DNA of 64,000 nucleotides from Flavobacterium xanthum (GTDB lineage Bacteria; Bacteroidota; Bacteroidia; Flavobacteriales; Flavobacteriaceae). The translations under genes and the position numbers were made by a program. A model generated the notes under the pieces. It saw only the letters and a list, made by a program, of their open reading frames with translations, was not told where the DNA came from and searched no databases. Positions 17,849-25,148 of this stretch are shown here, piece by piece (the stretch's first letter is position 1; each line of letters starts with the position of its first letter). The stretch spans positions 181,681 to 245,680 of the forward strand of contig NZ_FRBU01000001.1 in the NCBI RefSeq assembly GCF_900142695.1. The letters run 5' to 3'.

Positions 17849-19150
17849 ATGAAAATTAGGTATGAAATCAGAAGTGAAAGCGAACCCGCAAATATTTATA
17901 TTTCTCTTTCCGCTGGACGTGGAAAAGGATTAAAAAGGAAAACAGGAAAATCAATTTATCTTAAAAATTGGGATGAAACAAAAGGACTTCCAACAGGGAA
18001 GAATGATGACATTAAAAATCTTGCTACTGATCTTGAAAAGTTAAGAATTTCAATAACTGAAACTTTCAATAAAGACGAACCCGCAGGAACTGAAATTTCT
18101 GGCGACTGGCTGCAGGAGCAAATTAATTTCTTCTTTGGAAAAACAGCGATAATCGAATTAGATATTTTAACTAATTATATTCAGAAATATATCGATGAAG
18201 CCCCTTATAAACAAAATGCAAAAAAAGAATTAGGATTAAGCAAGGGACGTATTCAGAATTTAAAACTTTTCAAAAATACTATACTGAAATATGAAGCCGA
18301 TAAATTGAACGGTAAAAGTATTTTGATAAAAGATATTAATTTGAAATTTCTTGAAAAATATAAAATGTGGATGTTTGGCAAAGGTTACTCAACTAACTAT
18401 GTAGGTAAGAACATTGCTAATTTTAGAACCATTTGCCTAGATGCTGGAAAAAATGATGTTGAAACCTCAACACAAGTAAAAAATATCAAAGGAATTTCAG
18501 AGAGCAGAGAACCTGAGGACATAATCACTTTGAATGAGGATGAACAGGAAGAAATTAAAAAAGCGGAATTATTTAGAGAAGCCTTAATAAATGCCCGCAA
18601 ATTTCTGTTATTAGGTTGCTTAATTGGACAGCGTGCAGGCGATTTGCTGAACATTACCGAGAAGAACATAAAAGAGATTGCAGGCGTTAAAATCATTGAA
18701 TTAAAGCAACAAAAAACAGGTAAATTAGTTGCTATTCCATTACTTCCTGAAGCATTGGACATTATCAAAGATGGACTTCCTTATAAAATATCTTTGTCCC
18801 GCTTCAATGAGTACATTAAGGACGTGTGTAAAGCTGCAGGAATCGACAAGCCTACAAAAGCAAGGATTAAGGAGAAAAAAGGAACACCGCATAAAAAAGA
18901 TATATTTCCTAAATGGCAGGTTGTTAGCTCGCATATTTGCCGCCGCAGTTTTGCCACCAACTTCTACGGACGTATTCCAACGCCTATTTTAATGAATATA
19001 ACCGCCCACGGAACGGAGAGAATGTTTCTTTCTTATATTGGAAAAACTACATACGACAACGCTTTTCAGATGGTTGAATACTTCAACAAATTAGCACCAA
19101 GAACAAAAGAAGCTCCAGCAATGGAAGTAATAAGAAATACAGCAGAATAA
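17849..19150 (+). CDS. int: Tyrosine integrase of the island
   Basis: A 433-residue site-specific recombinase. An N-terminal arm-binding region (about 1-90) is followed by a core-binding SAM-like domain (about 110-210; the segment LKFLEKYKMWMFGKGYSTNY) and the catalytic domain. Catalytic residues are visible as Arg in LGCLIGQRAGDLLNI, His and Arg in SSHICRRSFATNFY, and the Tyr nucleophile in MFLSYIGKT. Integrases of this make-up are common in Bacteroidota mobile elements. It is the first gene of the island, next to the left attachment site, and should cut and join at the tRNA-Leu 3' end. An in-frame ATG 111 bases upstream runs through the promoter and arm sites. Confidence 0.93.
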   Translation: MKIRYEIRSESEPANIYISLSAGRGKGLKRKTGKSIYLKNWDETKGLPTGKNDDIKNLATDLEKLRISITETFNKDEPAGTEISGDWLQEQINFFFGKTAIIELDILTNYIQKYIDEAPYKQNAKKELGLSKGRIQNLKLFKNTILKYEADKLNGKSILIKDINLKFLEKYKMWMFGKGYSTNYVGKNIANFRTICLDAGKNDVETSTQVKNIKGISESREPEDIITLNEDEQEEIKKAELFREALINARKFLLLGCLIGQRAGDLLNITEKNIKEIAGVKIIELKQQKTGKLVAIPLLPEALDIIKDGLPYKISLSRFNEYIKDVCKAAGIDKPTKARIKEKKGTPHKKDIFPKWQVVSSHICRRSFATNFYGRIPTPILMNITAHGTERMFLSYIGKTTYDNAFQMVEYFNKLAPRTKEAPAMEVIRNTAE

Positions 19151-19487
19151 TGATATAAGTGTTTTGCTCGCGTTTTTATCTAATTTTACCCTAAAACTTA
19201 TTTTAAGTGTTTCTAAAACTTATTTTTATTTACCTAATTTTAGACTATTAAAGCATTGATTTACAACGGTTTAAAATGTTAAAAAATACCCTAAAATTAA
19301 CTTTGTTGATACATTTATTTAATTGTTCTTTGTAAGACAAATGACAATTATTTATTAATTGAAATTAAAGCAGAGGGTAGAGAAAATATAAGTCTTATTA
19401 GTTAGTCCCTAATAATTCAAAAACGAAAAAACGCTAAAACGAAAACCCACAGACTGATCTGATTTTAGTTTCTCAAACTAAATCAAA
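19151..19487. promoter_or_regulatory. Control region between integrase and the HTH genes
   Basis: 337 bases without a gene. It holds repeated words (CTAAAACTTATTTT twice; TACCCTAAAA at two places), a TAACTTTG promoter box at 19298-19305 and an inverted repeat GATTTTAGTTT/AAACTAAATC at 19461-19484 directly before the excisionase-like gene. The layout suits an operator region read by one of the two HTH proteins. Confidence 0.5.
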
Positions 19488-19682
19488 ATGATTTTAATTA
19501 CCACACGAAAAGCGGCGGAGACTTTAAATTTTTCCTCTCGCCACGTTTGCAGACTTGTAAACGAAAACAAATTAACACCTTTTGCCGTTCTCGATAACGG
19601 ACACAATGTTTTTACTAAAGAAGCAATTGAAGCCTTTAAATTGAAAAGGGAATCTAGAAAGGAGGCTATAAATGCAAAATAG
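19488..19682 (+). CDS. Excisionase-like helix-turn-helix protein
   Basis: A 64-residue protein almost wholly made of a MerR/excisionase-type winged helix: TTRKAAETLNFSSRHVCRLV forms the helix-turn-helix and LTPFAVLDNGHNVFTKEAIEAF the wing and following helix. Proteins of this kind bend DNA next to attachment sites and favour excision, or act as regulators like AlpA. It follows the integrase after a control region and overlaps the next HTH gene by 11 bases. A palindrome immediately upstream could be its binding site. Confidence 0.8.
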   Translation: MILITTRKAAETLNFSSRHVCRLVNENKLTPFAVLDNGHNVFTKEAIEAFKLKRESRKEAINAK

Positions 19683-20001
19683 CACCTTAATTCAAATTAT
19701 TGTTGACGCAATCACTTCAACTTTACAATCTCAACAAGTAGCTGACGCAATCACTTCAACTTTACAATCTCAACAACTAGTTGACGCAATCACTTCAACT
19801 TTACAACCTCAACAATCCGATTTTAAGCAGGAGAAAAACGATTTAATTAGTCGTGATGAGGTTTGCCAAATTCTACACTTCAACAAAACTACTTTACATA
19901 AACACACCAAGTCGGGGCGATTAAAATCGTACGGTATTGGAGGACGTGTTTTGTATAAGAGATCCGAAGTTTTGGAAGCAGTAACACCATTAAAAAAATA
20001 G
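19672..20001 (+). CDS. HTH DNA-binding protein with N-terminal 13-residue tandem repeats
   Basis: A 109-residue protein. Residues 12-48 are three near-perfect copies of DAITSTLQSQQxx, encoded by a 39-base tandem repeat. After a linker come SRDEVCQILHFNKTTLHKHT and GRLKSYGIGGRVLYKRSEVL, a MerR/excisionase-type winged helix with the usual YKRSEV ending. The repeated part may form an amphipathic helix for oligomerisation. It overlaps the previous HTH gene and is 4 bases upstream of the replication gene, so it may regulate that gene or help load it. The repeat number is likely to vary among strains. Confidence 0.78.
   Translation: MQNSTLIQIIVDAITSTLQSQQVADAITSTLQSQQLVDAITSTLQPQQSDFKQEKNDLISRDEVCQILHFNKTTLHKHTKSGRLKSYGIGGRVLYKRSEVLEAVTPLKK
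19705..19815 (+). repeat. 39-bp in-frame tandem repeat, three copies
   Basis: GACGCAATCACTTCAACTTT begins each unit at 19705, 19744 and 19783. The first two units are identical over 33 bases and the third has one change. The period is divisible by three, so changes in copy number keep the frame. Confidence 0.93.
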
Positions 20002-20005
20002 GGCT

Positions 20006-22381
20006 ATGAGTATAAATACAAATAGCCCCGCAAAATCTTTGGAAAATGGAAAAAGCAAAGATAAGCTAAAAGACCTAATATTTAGAGATTGGGAGGCTGA
20101 ATTTACGCCACGTATTCAGTTTGAAGTTAAGAGCCGTAAAGAAGTATTTACGTTTGAAGATGCGGTTTTAAAGTCAATTGGCAGACGTACGGAATTTGAT
20201 GAGTTAATGATTAGTTACAGCGGTTTTATTAGTTCTGATCCACTACTAAACAATGACTATTATAAATACGTCAATAGCTATGCACAAGGCAAAGAACTGA
20301 ATTTAAAATACTTCAAACATAATAAAACTAAGTTGCTGGAATATTACGTAAAATTTGACAAGGATAAAAAATACAATCCTTTCAATAAGCCACAATATGA
20401 AAGCTATGTACTTTTCATGATGCTGAAATTAAAAGGACATTACAAGCTGGAATATGACGAGGTTTTTAATGTTAAGCAAGTAGGTAGCAGAGAATACAAC
20501 CCAATGACTTCTATACCGTCCGTTATTCGTGGCGAACTACCTTTTGAGGTTAAAGAGTTTGATATTTATAGAGCGTTTTATACTTTTCTATGTAATCAAT
20601 TAGGAATCAAACAAAATGCGGACGTTTACAGGCTTATTGACAAACGAAAGTTTAACACCTTACTAAATTTACATAGTGGATGCAAAAACACTACAATAGC
20701 AGGCGTACGCAGTCAATTAGCTTGTGTATTTGGGGAAAGAGTAGATGAAGTAATTACGGATAAATGTTTTAATAATAACGGTACTTTATTCAATCATTTA
20801 ACCGTTTACGAAAAGCAAGCAATTGAAAGTTTTGTAACTGCAAATAATCTGAAAAACTTTGTAAGGCTTCATGATGGAATATTTATTTTGTCAGATGCGG
20901 TTTGTGAAGTACTGGAGCTTGAAAACGTACTATTTAAAATCAAAGAATGTATAAAGCCACCAATCGAAAACGAGATTGTAAATTTTTATAGTTCAGATGG
21001 TTTTGGTTCAGATATTAAAACAAGTCCGAAGCGATACGCAGACTTTTTTATTCAAGAAAAATTTATAAGAGTTTCAGAAGCTGGAAACGATACTATAACT
21101 ATTTTTAAGGATAGCAATAATGTAATTAATCCTTTCAATTATAAGACTGATTTAGTGCCATTTTGCAAATATAATATTAATGATTTTTTTACGGATGGAA
21201 TTGAAAATCAAATTGCGAAAGATAGCCAAAACGCTATTATACAAAGTTTGCAATTATTGACCCCTATACCGTTAATTTATAATCAGGATACTAAAACGAC
21301 TTGCGGAATACCTTTTAAAAACGGTTTTGTTGAACTGAATTTTTTTGATACAATCATTAAACCTTATTCAGAGGTTAGTGGTTTTTTCGCACCGCACGCA
21401 GCACAGCAACGAGAATTTAAGTTTGATAATAATCAATCTGTTTTTGAAGTGTTTTTGTGTATGGTATCAACTGGTAAAGACTCAAGAACTGAAAGCCTAA
21501 CTGATAGTGAAAATAAGACGTTTCACGACTTCAAAAGCATGTTCGGGTACTTACTTCATACGTATAAAGATGAGAGTTTTAACCCCGCTATAATCCTTTC
21601 AGATGCTAAAGCTAATGACCTTTCAAGAAATGGAGGACGTGGAAAATCTTTGATAACTAAAGCAATTGCAGAGGTTAGAACAGTGATGTTAAAAGCTGGA
21701 TCAGAATTTGACCCGAACTATTTATTTAATTTTTCAGATTTAACCAAGTCGCACCAGGTCTATGTGATAGATGATGTGATGGCTGGATTTAATTATAATT
21801 CACTTTATACTCAAATTAGCGGAGGGATTAATTGCCATCGAAAAGGGAAGCCGGCCACGATGATTGACTTTAAGGAATCGCCAAAAATTATAATCACAAC
21901 TAACTGGAGCTATCGTGTTGAAGAAAATTCGACAAGTACCCAGCGACGTTTTTTTGAATATCAACTTACTGACTATTTCAATTTAAAAAGAACCCCTAAA
22001 GACGTTTTTGGACACGTTCTATTTGATGAGTGGGATGTTAAGGAATGGCATCGCTTTTATACTTTTTGTTTTGGATGTGTTGAACTTTATTTTGATAATG
22101 GTTTGCAGAGAATTGAATACAATAAAATAGATGACAATTACCGTGCAAACTTCAATAACGATGTGATGGCTGGAGAAATGGAGCGTATAATGAGCGAAGT
22201 TTTAATATTGGATCATTTTACAGCGTCGGACTTTATGGCGATTTATAAACGCCACGATAGTGAATTTCGATTTGATCATTTATTTACTCATAAGAATGTT
22301 AAACACCTTATTGATACTTATTTGAAGTATCATAGTATCAAAATGAATTATAGCCAACGTTTACGACAATGGCAAAAGTAA
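20006..22381 (+). CDS. Large replication protein with SF3-type helicase domain
   Basis: A 791-residue protein. The C-terminal part has a Walker A motif GGRGKSLITKAI (near 542-553), Walker B VYVIDDVMAG (near 584-593), and a sensor segment IIITTNWSYRVEENSTSTQRR (split here by length limits: TTNW near 630, RR near 645), the signature of D5/SF3 replicative helicases. The N-terminal half lacks a clear archaeo-eukaryotic primase DxD motif. It does show FEVKEFDIYRAFYTFL (Asp near 185) and FVRLHDGIFIL (His-Asp near 289), resembling polymerase motifs A and C. It probably starts replication of the island at the iteron region that follows directly. The polymerase comparison is tentative. Confidence 0.82.
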   Translation: MSINTNSPAKSLENGKSKDKLKDLIFRDWEAEFTPRIQFEVKSRKEVFTFEDAVLKSIGRRTEFDELMISYSGFISSDPLLNNDYYKYVNSYAQGKELNLKYFKHNKTKLLEYYVKFDKDKKYNPFNKPQYESYVLFMMLKLKGHYKLEYDEVFNVKQVGSREYNPMTSIPSVIRGELPFEVKEFDIYRAFYTFLCNQLGIKQNADVYRLIDKRKFNTLLNLHSGCKNTTIAGVRSQLACVFGERVDEVITDKCFNNNGTLFNHLTVYEKQAIESFVTANNLKNFVRLHDGIFILSDAVCEVLELENVLFKIKECIKPPIENEIVNFYSSDGFGSDIKTSPKRYADFFIQEKFIRVSEAGNDTITIFKDSNNVINPFNYKTDLVPFCKYNINDFFTDGIENQIAKDSQNAIIQSLQLLTPIPLIYNQDTKTTCGIPFKNGFVELNFFDTIIKPYSEVSGFFAPHAAQQREFKFDNNQSVFEVFLCMVSTGKDSRTESLTDSENKTFHDFKSMFGYLLHTYKDESFNPAIILSDAKANDLSRNGGRGKSLITKAIAEVRTVMLKAGSEFDPNYLFNFSDLTKSHQVYVIDDVMAGFNYNSLYTQISGGINCHRKGKPATMIDFKESPKIIITTNWSYRVEENSTSTQRRFFEYQLTDYFNLKRTPKDVFGHVLFDEWDVKEWHRFYTFCFGCVELYFDNGLQRIEYNKIDDNYRANFNNDVMAGEMERIMSEVLILDHFTASDFMAIYKRHDSEFRFDHLFTHKNVKHLIDTYLKYHSIKMNYSQRLRQWQK

Positions 22382-22388
22382 GATAAAC

Positions 22389-22634
22389 TTAACCGTAACA
22401 GCGTGACGGTTCTATTACGGTTCTGTTACGGTTTAACTAATTGATAATCAAGTACTTTACAGTTGTTACAGTTCTTTTAATGTTACGCAGGGGAAAAAAT
22501 TTTTAGTGTTAAACACAATATACAAATATTGTAATATAAGTTCATTTTAACTGTAACAACTGTAAACCGCCAATGGTAGCAAGGATTTAACTGTAACAAC
22601 AACTGTAACGGAACTCTAATGCAACCGTAACAGA
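22389..22634. other. Presumptive replication origin: iterons flanking an A/T-rich core
   Basis: Directly after the replication gene are about eleven copies of an AACYGTAACWR-like word. In the left part they read mostly as GTTACRGTT (for example 22423-22433, 22456-22473); in the right part as AACYGTAAC (22549-22566, 22589, 22600, 22623). An 18-base word at 22456-22473 is the exact inverse of 22549-22566, and AACCGTAACAG at 22391 is inverse to 22423-22433. Between the two sets, 22491-22548 is nearly all A/T. Two iteron sets about an A/T-rich core next to a helicase gene is the layout of SaPI-type origins. Confidence 0.75.
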
Positions 22635-22698
22635 CTAGCAGGAATCCGAAAAGGCTTAACAATAGAGTAGGAAAAAAAAATTATTAAATTATAAAATT

Positions 22699-22902
22699 AT
22701 GAGAAGGAAAAACAAATTTGTACCAACGGCTATGTGCATAGATAAAAGTCGCCCAATTCGTTTAAACGATCTAAAAAAATTAACCTTAGAGGAATCTTTG
22801 GCACTTGAGCAACTAATTGTTCAAGCTCGCCACCTTAAGGCGTTTGAAAAGGAATATCTTAAAAAAGTAAGGGAACTTAAGCTAAAAATGAAAGAGGAAT
22901 AG
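22699..22902 (+). CDS. Small basic protein of the island (67 aa)
   Basis: A 67-residue, strongly basic protein, MRRKNKFVPTAMCIDKSRPI at the start and a lysine-rich helical C-terminus (EKEYLKKVRELKLKMKEE) likely to form a coiled coil. It has an A-rich leader and is the first gene after the presumptive origin. I recognise no family. It might be a DNA-associated or regulatory protein; this is only suggested by charge and position. Confidence 0.55.
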   Translation: MRRKNKFVPTAMCIDKSRPIRLNDLKKLTLEESLALEQLIVQARHLKAFEKEYLKKVRELKLKMKEE

Positions 22903-23026
22903 ACAAGGGGCGAAACGGTATGCGCACGTGTGCGTGTGCGTAGTTTACGAATAATAAGCGATTAAGTGGCGAAACGGTGCAGTAAAATGCAGTAGATAAT
23001 TTAAACGACACCAAAACTACAAGAAA

Positions 23027-23272
23027 ATGGTACTAGTACGACAATATCAAATAACTCAAAGTATCGTGGATTTGATTTATATCGGTACAAGATACACCGA
23101 TGCACGGCGTGAGATACGCCGCAAATTTTCAATATGCGAATCCACTTTTGTAAAATATTGGAAGAAAGCCCAATGGCAGCATTACTACAACTGCAAAGAA
23201 GTAAAAGAAAAAGTACTAGAAAGTTTAGTACTTGAATTAAGTGAGTATAAAAAACGCTACGGCGACTTATAA
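23027..23272 (+). CDS. Small HTH-like protein of the island (81 aa)
   Basis: An 81-residue protein. The segment ITQSIVDLIYIGTRYTDARREIRRKF followed by STFVKYWKKAQ reads like a helix-turn-helix in which the second helix recognises DNA, as in terminase small subunits and related phage proteins. It ends with a charged helix. It starts 124 bases after the previous gene and is followed at 12 bases by a 176-residue gene. A small-terminase-like role would fit a phage satellite that redirects packaging, but the similarity is weak and read by eye. Confidence 0.5.
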   Translation: MVLVRQYQITQSIVDLIYIGTRYTDARREIRRKFSICESTFVKYWKKAQWQHYYNCKEVKEKVLESLVLELSEYKKRYGDL

Positions 23273-23284
23273 AAATTAAATATC

Positions 23285-23815
23285 ATGAAAAAAAGAATTT
23301 TATTACAAGAAAATGAAAATGTTGCAAATTCAGTAATTGCAGCGCACCAGCGGAAAGAAAACAATTCGCAAAGAATATTAACGATCCTGAAAGAGATAGG
23401 TTTGAGCCTTGAAAGTTTTGAAAATTGGGAGAGGGAAGTCGAGCAACATTTTAGAACCCAATACCCTAAAGCATCATTAGATTTTTGCCTTGATGCAGCA
23501 GGCATAAAAGAGCCGTACAGACAAGCGGAAAGCCTATACAAAGAGCATTACAACGATCTATCTTTTGAGAAGCTAAATGATGAGGGCAAAGAAGCAATTA
23601 GAGAATCTTACAGGCAGTACGCAGAAACAGAAAACCAAATTGAAGCCTATAATTTAGCGCATAGCATCGTAAAGGATCTTAATCAATTACAGGAACTAGG
23701 AATTAGGGTAAACCAGCAGTACGCAATGAATTTTTGTAATGTATTCCATTCTACTAATTCCAAAGTTGAGGTTTACGAGAATATGCTAAACGATAGAATA
23801 CTCACACTAAAATAA
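23285..23815 (+). CDS. Unrecognised helical protein of the island (176 aa)
   Basis: A soluble, highly charged, mainly helical protein with no signal peptide or membrane segment. It contains a cluster of aromatic and acidic residues (FENWEREVEQHFRTQYPKAS) and several Tyr-rich helices. It is coupled to the preceding HTH-like gene (12-base gap) and precedes a 59-codon gene. No family is recognised. In phage satellites genes at this place often interfere with the helper phage, which makes it a candidate for such a role without direct evidence. Confidence 0.6.
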   Translation: MKKRILLQENENVANSVIAAHQRKENNSQRILTILKEIGLSLESFENWEREVEQHFRTQYPKASLDFCLDAAGIKEPYRQAESLYKEHYNDLSFEKLNDEGKEAIRESYRQYAETENQIEAYNLAHSIVKDLNQLQELGIRVNQQYAMNFCNVFHSTNSKVEVYENMLNDRILTLK

Positions 23816-23838
23816 TTTAACCAATAAATATTATTATT

Positions 23839-24018
23839 ATGAAAGCAGAGATGAAGACCGATAAAAGAAGCGGCAAAAAGGCAATTTTGAAAGCGACGTT
23901 TAAAACCGCATCAATTTTGTTTGTACTGGATGCAAAAGGAAAAAAGATACCTTATACCAATTGGCAGGGTAAACCTTCCTTTAAAACGAAAATTTGTTTA
24001 AGTTCTAATTTGAGATAA
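23839..24018 (+). CDS. Small basic protein of the island (59 aa)
   Basis: A 60-codon open frame (MKAEMKTDKRSGKKAILKAT at its start), strongly basic, beginning 23 bases after the preceding stop and ending 20 bases before a terminator, so position supports coding. No family is recognised. Confidence 0.5.
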   Translation: MKAEMKTDKRSGKKAILKATFKTASILFVLDAKGKKIPYTNWQGKPSFKTKICLSSNLR

Positions 24019-24038
24019 ATTAATTATCTTAAAAAAAC

Positions 24039-24075
24039 AAACCCCGATCCAGTAAAATGTATCGGGGTTTTTTTA
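24039..24075 (+). terminator. Intrinsic terminator at the end of the island
   Basis: AAACCCCGAT and ATCGGGGTTT pair over a 12-base loop and are followed by a T run. It ends the single transcript of the island before the right attachment site. Confidence 0.88.
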
Positions 24076-24138
24076 TGCTTAAAACACAATAAATTAAAAG
24101 AAAGATTAATCTTACATTAAATAATTTATTTCAAAAAT

Positions 24139-24158
24139 GTAAAACAAATGTAAAACAA
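24139..24158. repeat. Right copy of the 20-bp arm-type repeat
   Basis: GTAAAACAAATGTAAAACAA, identical to 17790-17809. A further GTAAAACA unit follows the same rhythm. It lies 35 bases inside the right attachment site. Confidence 0.65.
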
Positions 24159-24192
24159 AATCGCTGTAACTAACTGATAATCAATACTAATA

Positions 24193-24207
24193 GTGACCAC
24201 GGTGGGA
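24193..24207. other. Right attachment site inside tRNA-Leu
   Basis: GTGACCACGGTGGG shared with 17661. The island end restores the 3' acceptor arm of the tRNA, so the host tRNA gene remains complete. Confidence 0.8.
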
Positions 24208-24276
24208 TTTGAACCCACACGCCCTTGCGAGCACCAGCCCCTCAAGCTGGCAAGTCTACCGTTTCTCCACGTGGCC
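24194..24276 (-). tRNA. tRNA-Leu (GAG)
   Basis: Read on the minus strand the 83-base gene has an acceptor stem GGCCACG/CGTGGTC with one G-U pair, discriminator A, a long variable arm (GTGCTCGCAAGGGCGT) as expected for leucine, the T-loop GGTTCAAATCC, and an anticodon stem CCAGC/GCTGG around loop TTGAGGG, giving anticodon GAG. CCA is not encoded. Its 3' end is the integration site of the island, so the last 14 bases derive from the island's own sequence. Confidence 0.93.
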
Positions 24277-24318
24277 TAAAAAAATAAAAGGCCAAGTAAT
24301 AAATTACTCGACCTTTTG

Positions 24319-24391
24319 TGACCCGACTGGGGCTCGAACCCAGGACCCCATCATTAAAAGTGATGTGCTCTACCAACTGAGCTATCGAGTC
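24319..24391 (-). tRNA. tRNA-Lys (UUU), copy 1
   Basis: A 73-base gene on the minus strand: acceptor GACTCGA/TCGGGTC, D-arm GCTCAGTTGGTAGAGC, anticodon arm CATCA-CTTTTAA-TGATG with anticodon TTT, and T-arm CTGGGTTCGAGCCCCAG. CCA is not encoded. It is identical to the copy at 24431. Confidence 0.95.
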
Positions 24392-24430
24392 AATGCTTTC
24401 AAGGAAATTATGTGTTGATCACTAAAATTG

Positions 24431-24503
24431 TGACCCGACTGGGGCTCGAACCCAGGACCCCATCATTAAAAGTGATGTGCTCTACCAACTGAGCTATCGA
24501 GTC
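24431..24503 (-). tRNA. tRNA-Lys (UUU), copy 2
   Basis: Identical in all 73 bases to the gene at 24319, 112 bases away. The three tRNAs lie on one strand and are likely cotranscribed leftward, reading toward the integrated island. Confidence 0.95.
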
Positions 24504-24629
24504 ATATTCTTTCCTTGAATGCGGGTGCAAATATAAGGACTTATTTTGGAGTTTTCCAAGCAATTTTATTATAAATTTGTCTTTTTTAAACAATAAATCT
24601 TAACGCCTTAATTTATAAGGTTTTATTCT

Positions 24630-25148
24630 ATGAGAAAAATTATATTATTAGGTTACATGGGGTGTGGTAAGTCTACAATTGCCAACAGTCTATCAAAAAA
24701 TATCAAAATCCCTTTTGTAGATTTGGATAAAAAGATAGAAGAGAAAACGAATTTATCGATAAATGCTATTTTTGAAAAGCATGGAGAAATATATTTCAGA
24801 AAGTTAGAACATGAAATTTTTGTCGAATTGTTGCATTCTCCTGAATCGTTAATTATTGGTTTAGGGGGAGGAACACCATGTTATGCCAATAATCATGAAT
24901 TGCTAAAAGGGGAAGGTGTTGTTTCTATTTATCTGAAAGCTTCCATTGAAACTTTGTTTCAAAGATTGGTACTTAATAAAAGCAAACGCCCTCTAATTGC
25001 TGATAAAAGTGAGGGCGAAATGAAAGAGTTTATTGCAATCCATCTATTTGAACGAAGTTTTTATTACAATCAAGCACAATATAAGGTGGTGGTTGATGAT
25101 AAAACAATTCATCAGACGGTGGTGGATATTATGGACCTTTTAGCTTAA
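24630..25148 (+). CDS. aroK: Shikimate kinase
   Basis: A 172-residue cytoplasmic kinase of standard length that phosphorylates shikimate at the 3-hydroxyl in aromatic amino acid synthesis. The P-loop GYMGCGKSTIA is at residues 8-18, the shikimate-binding segment PFVDLDKKIEEKTNLSI with its DxD at 31-46, RKLE with the substrate arginine near 58, GLGGGTPC near 80, and KSKRPLI with the lid arginine near 118. It is convergent with the phosphoribosyltransferase gene, overlapping by 9 bases at the stop codons. Confidence 0.95.
   Translation: MRKIILLGYMGCGKSTIANSLSKNIKIPFVDLDKKIEEKTNLSINAIFEKHGEIYFRKLEHEIFVELLHSPESLIIGLGGGTPCYANNHELLKGEGVVSIYLKASIETLFQRLVLNKSKRPLIADKSEGEMKEFIAIHLFERSFYYNQAQYKVVVDDKTIHQTVVDIMDLLA

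Larger units (their letters stand above)
17661..24207 (+). mobile_element. Integrated satellite-like genomic island at tRNA-Leu(GAG)
   Basis: A 6.5-kb island bounded by direct repeats GTGACCACGGTGGG (17661 and 24193), the right one being the 3' end of tRNA-Leu. Just inside are 20-base direct repeats (17790 and 24139). All eight genes run in one direction: tyrosine integrase, excisionase-like HTH, second HTH, large replication protein, then four small genes; an iteron region lies after the replication gene. No capsid, tail, portal, relaxase or type IV secretion gene is present. The plan is like that of phage satellites of the PICI type, but no sequence comparison was possible, and a small integrating plasmid-like island is the alternative. 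Confidence 0.85.

Noticed and set aside
18729..18992. Second open frame inside the integrase gene
   Set aside because: It is out of frame with the catalytic residues of the integrase and has no supporting features.
17661..24207. Complete prophage or conjugative element
   Set aside because: No capsid, portal, tail, lysis, relaxase or type IV secretion gene is found within the attachment sites.
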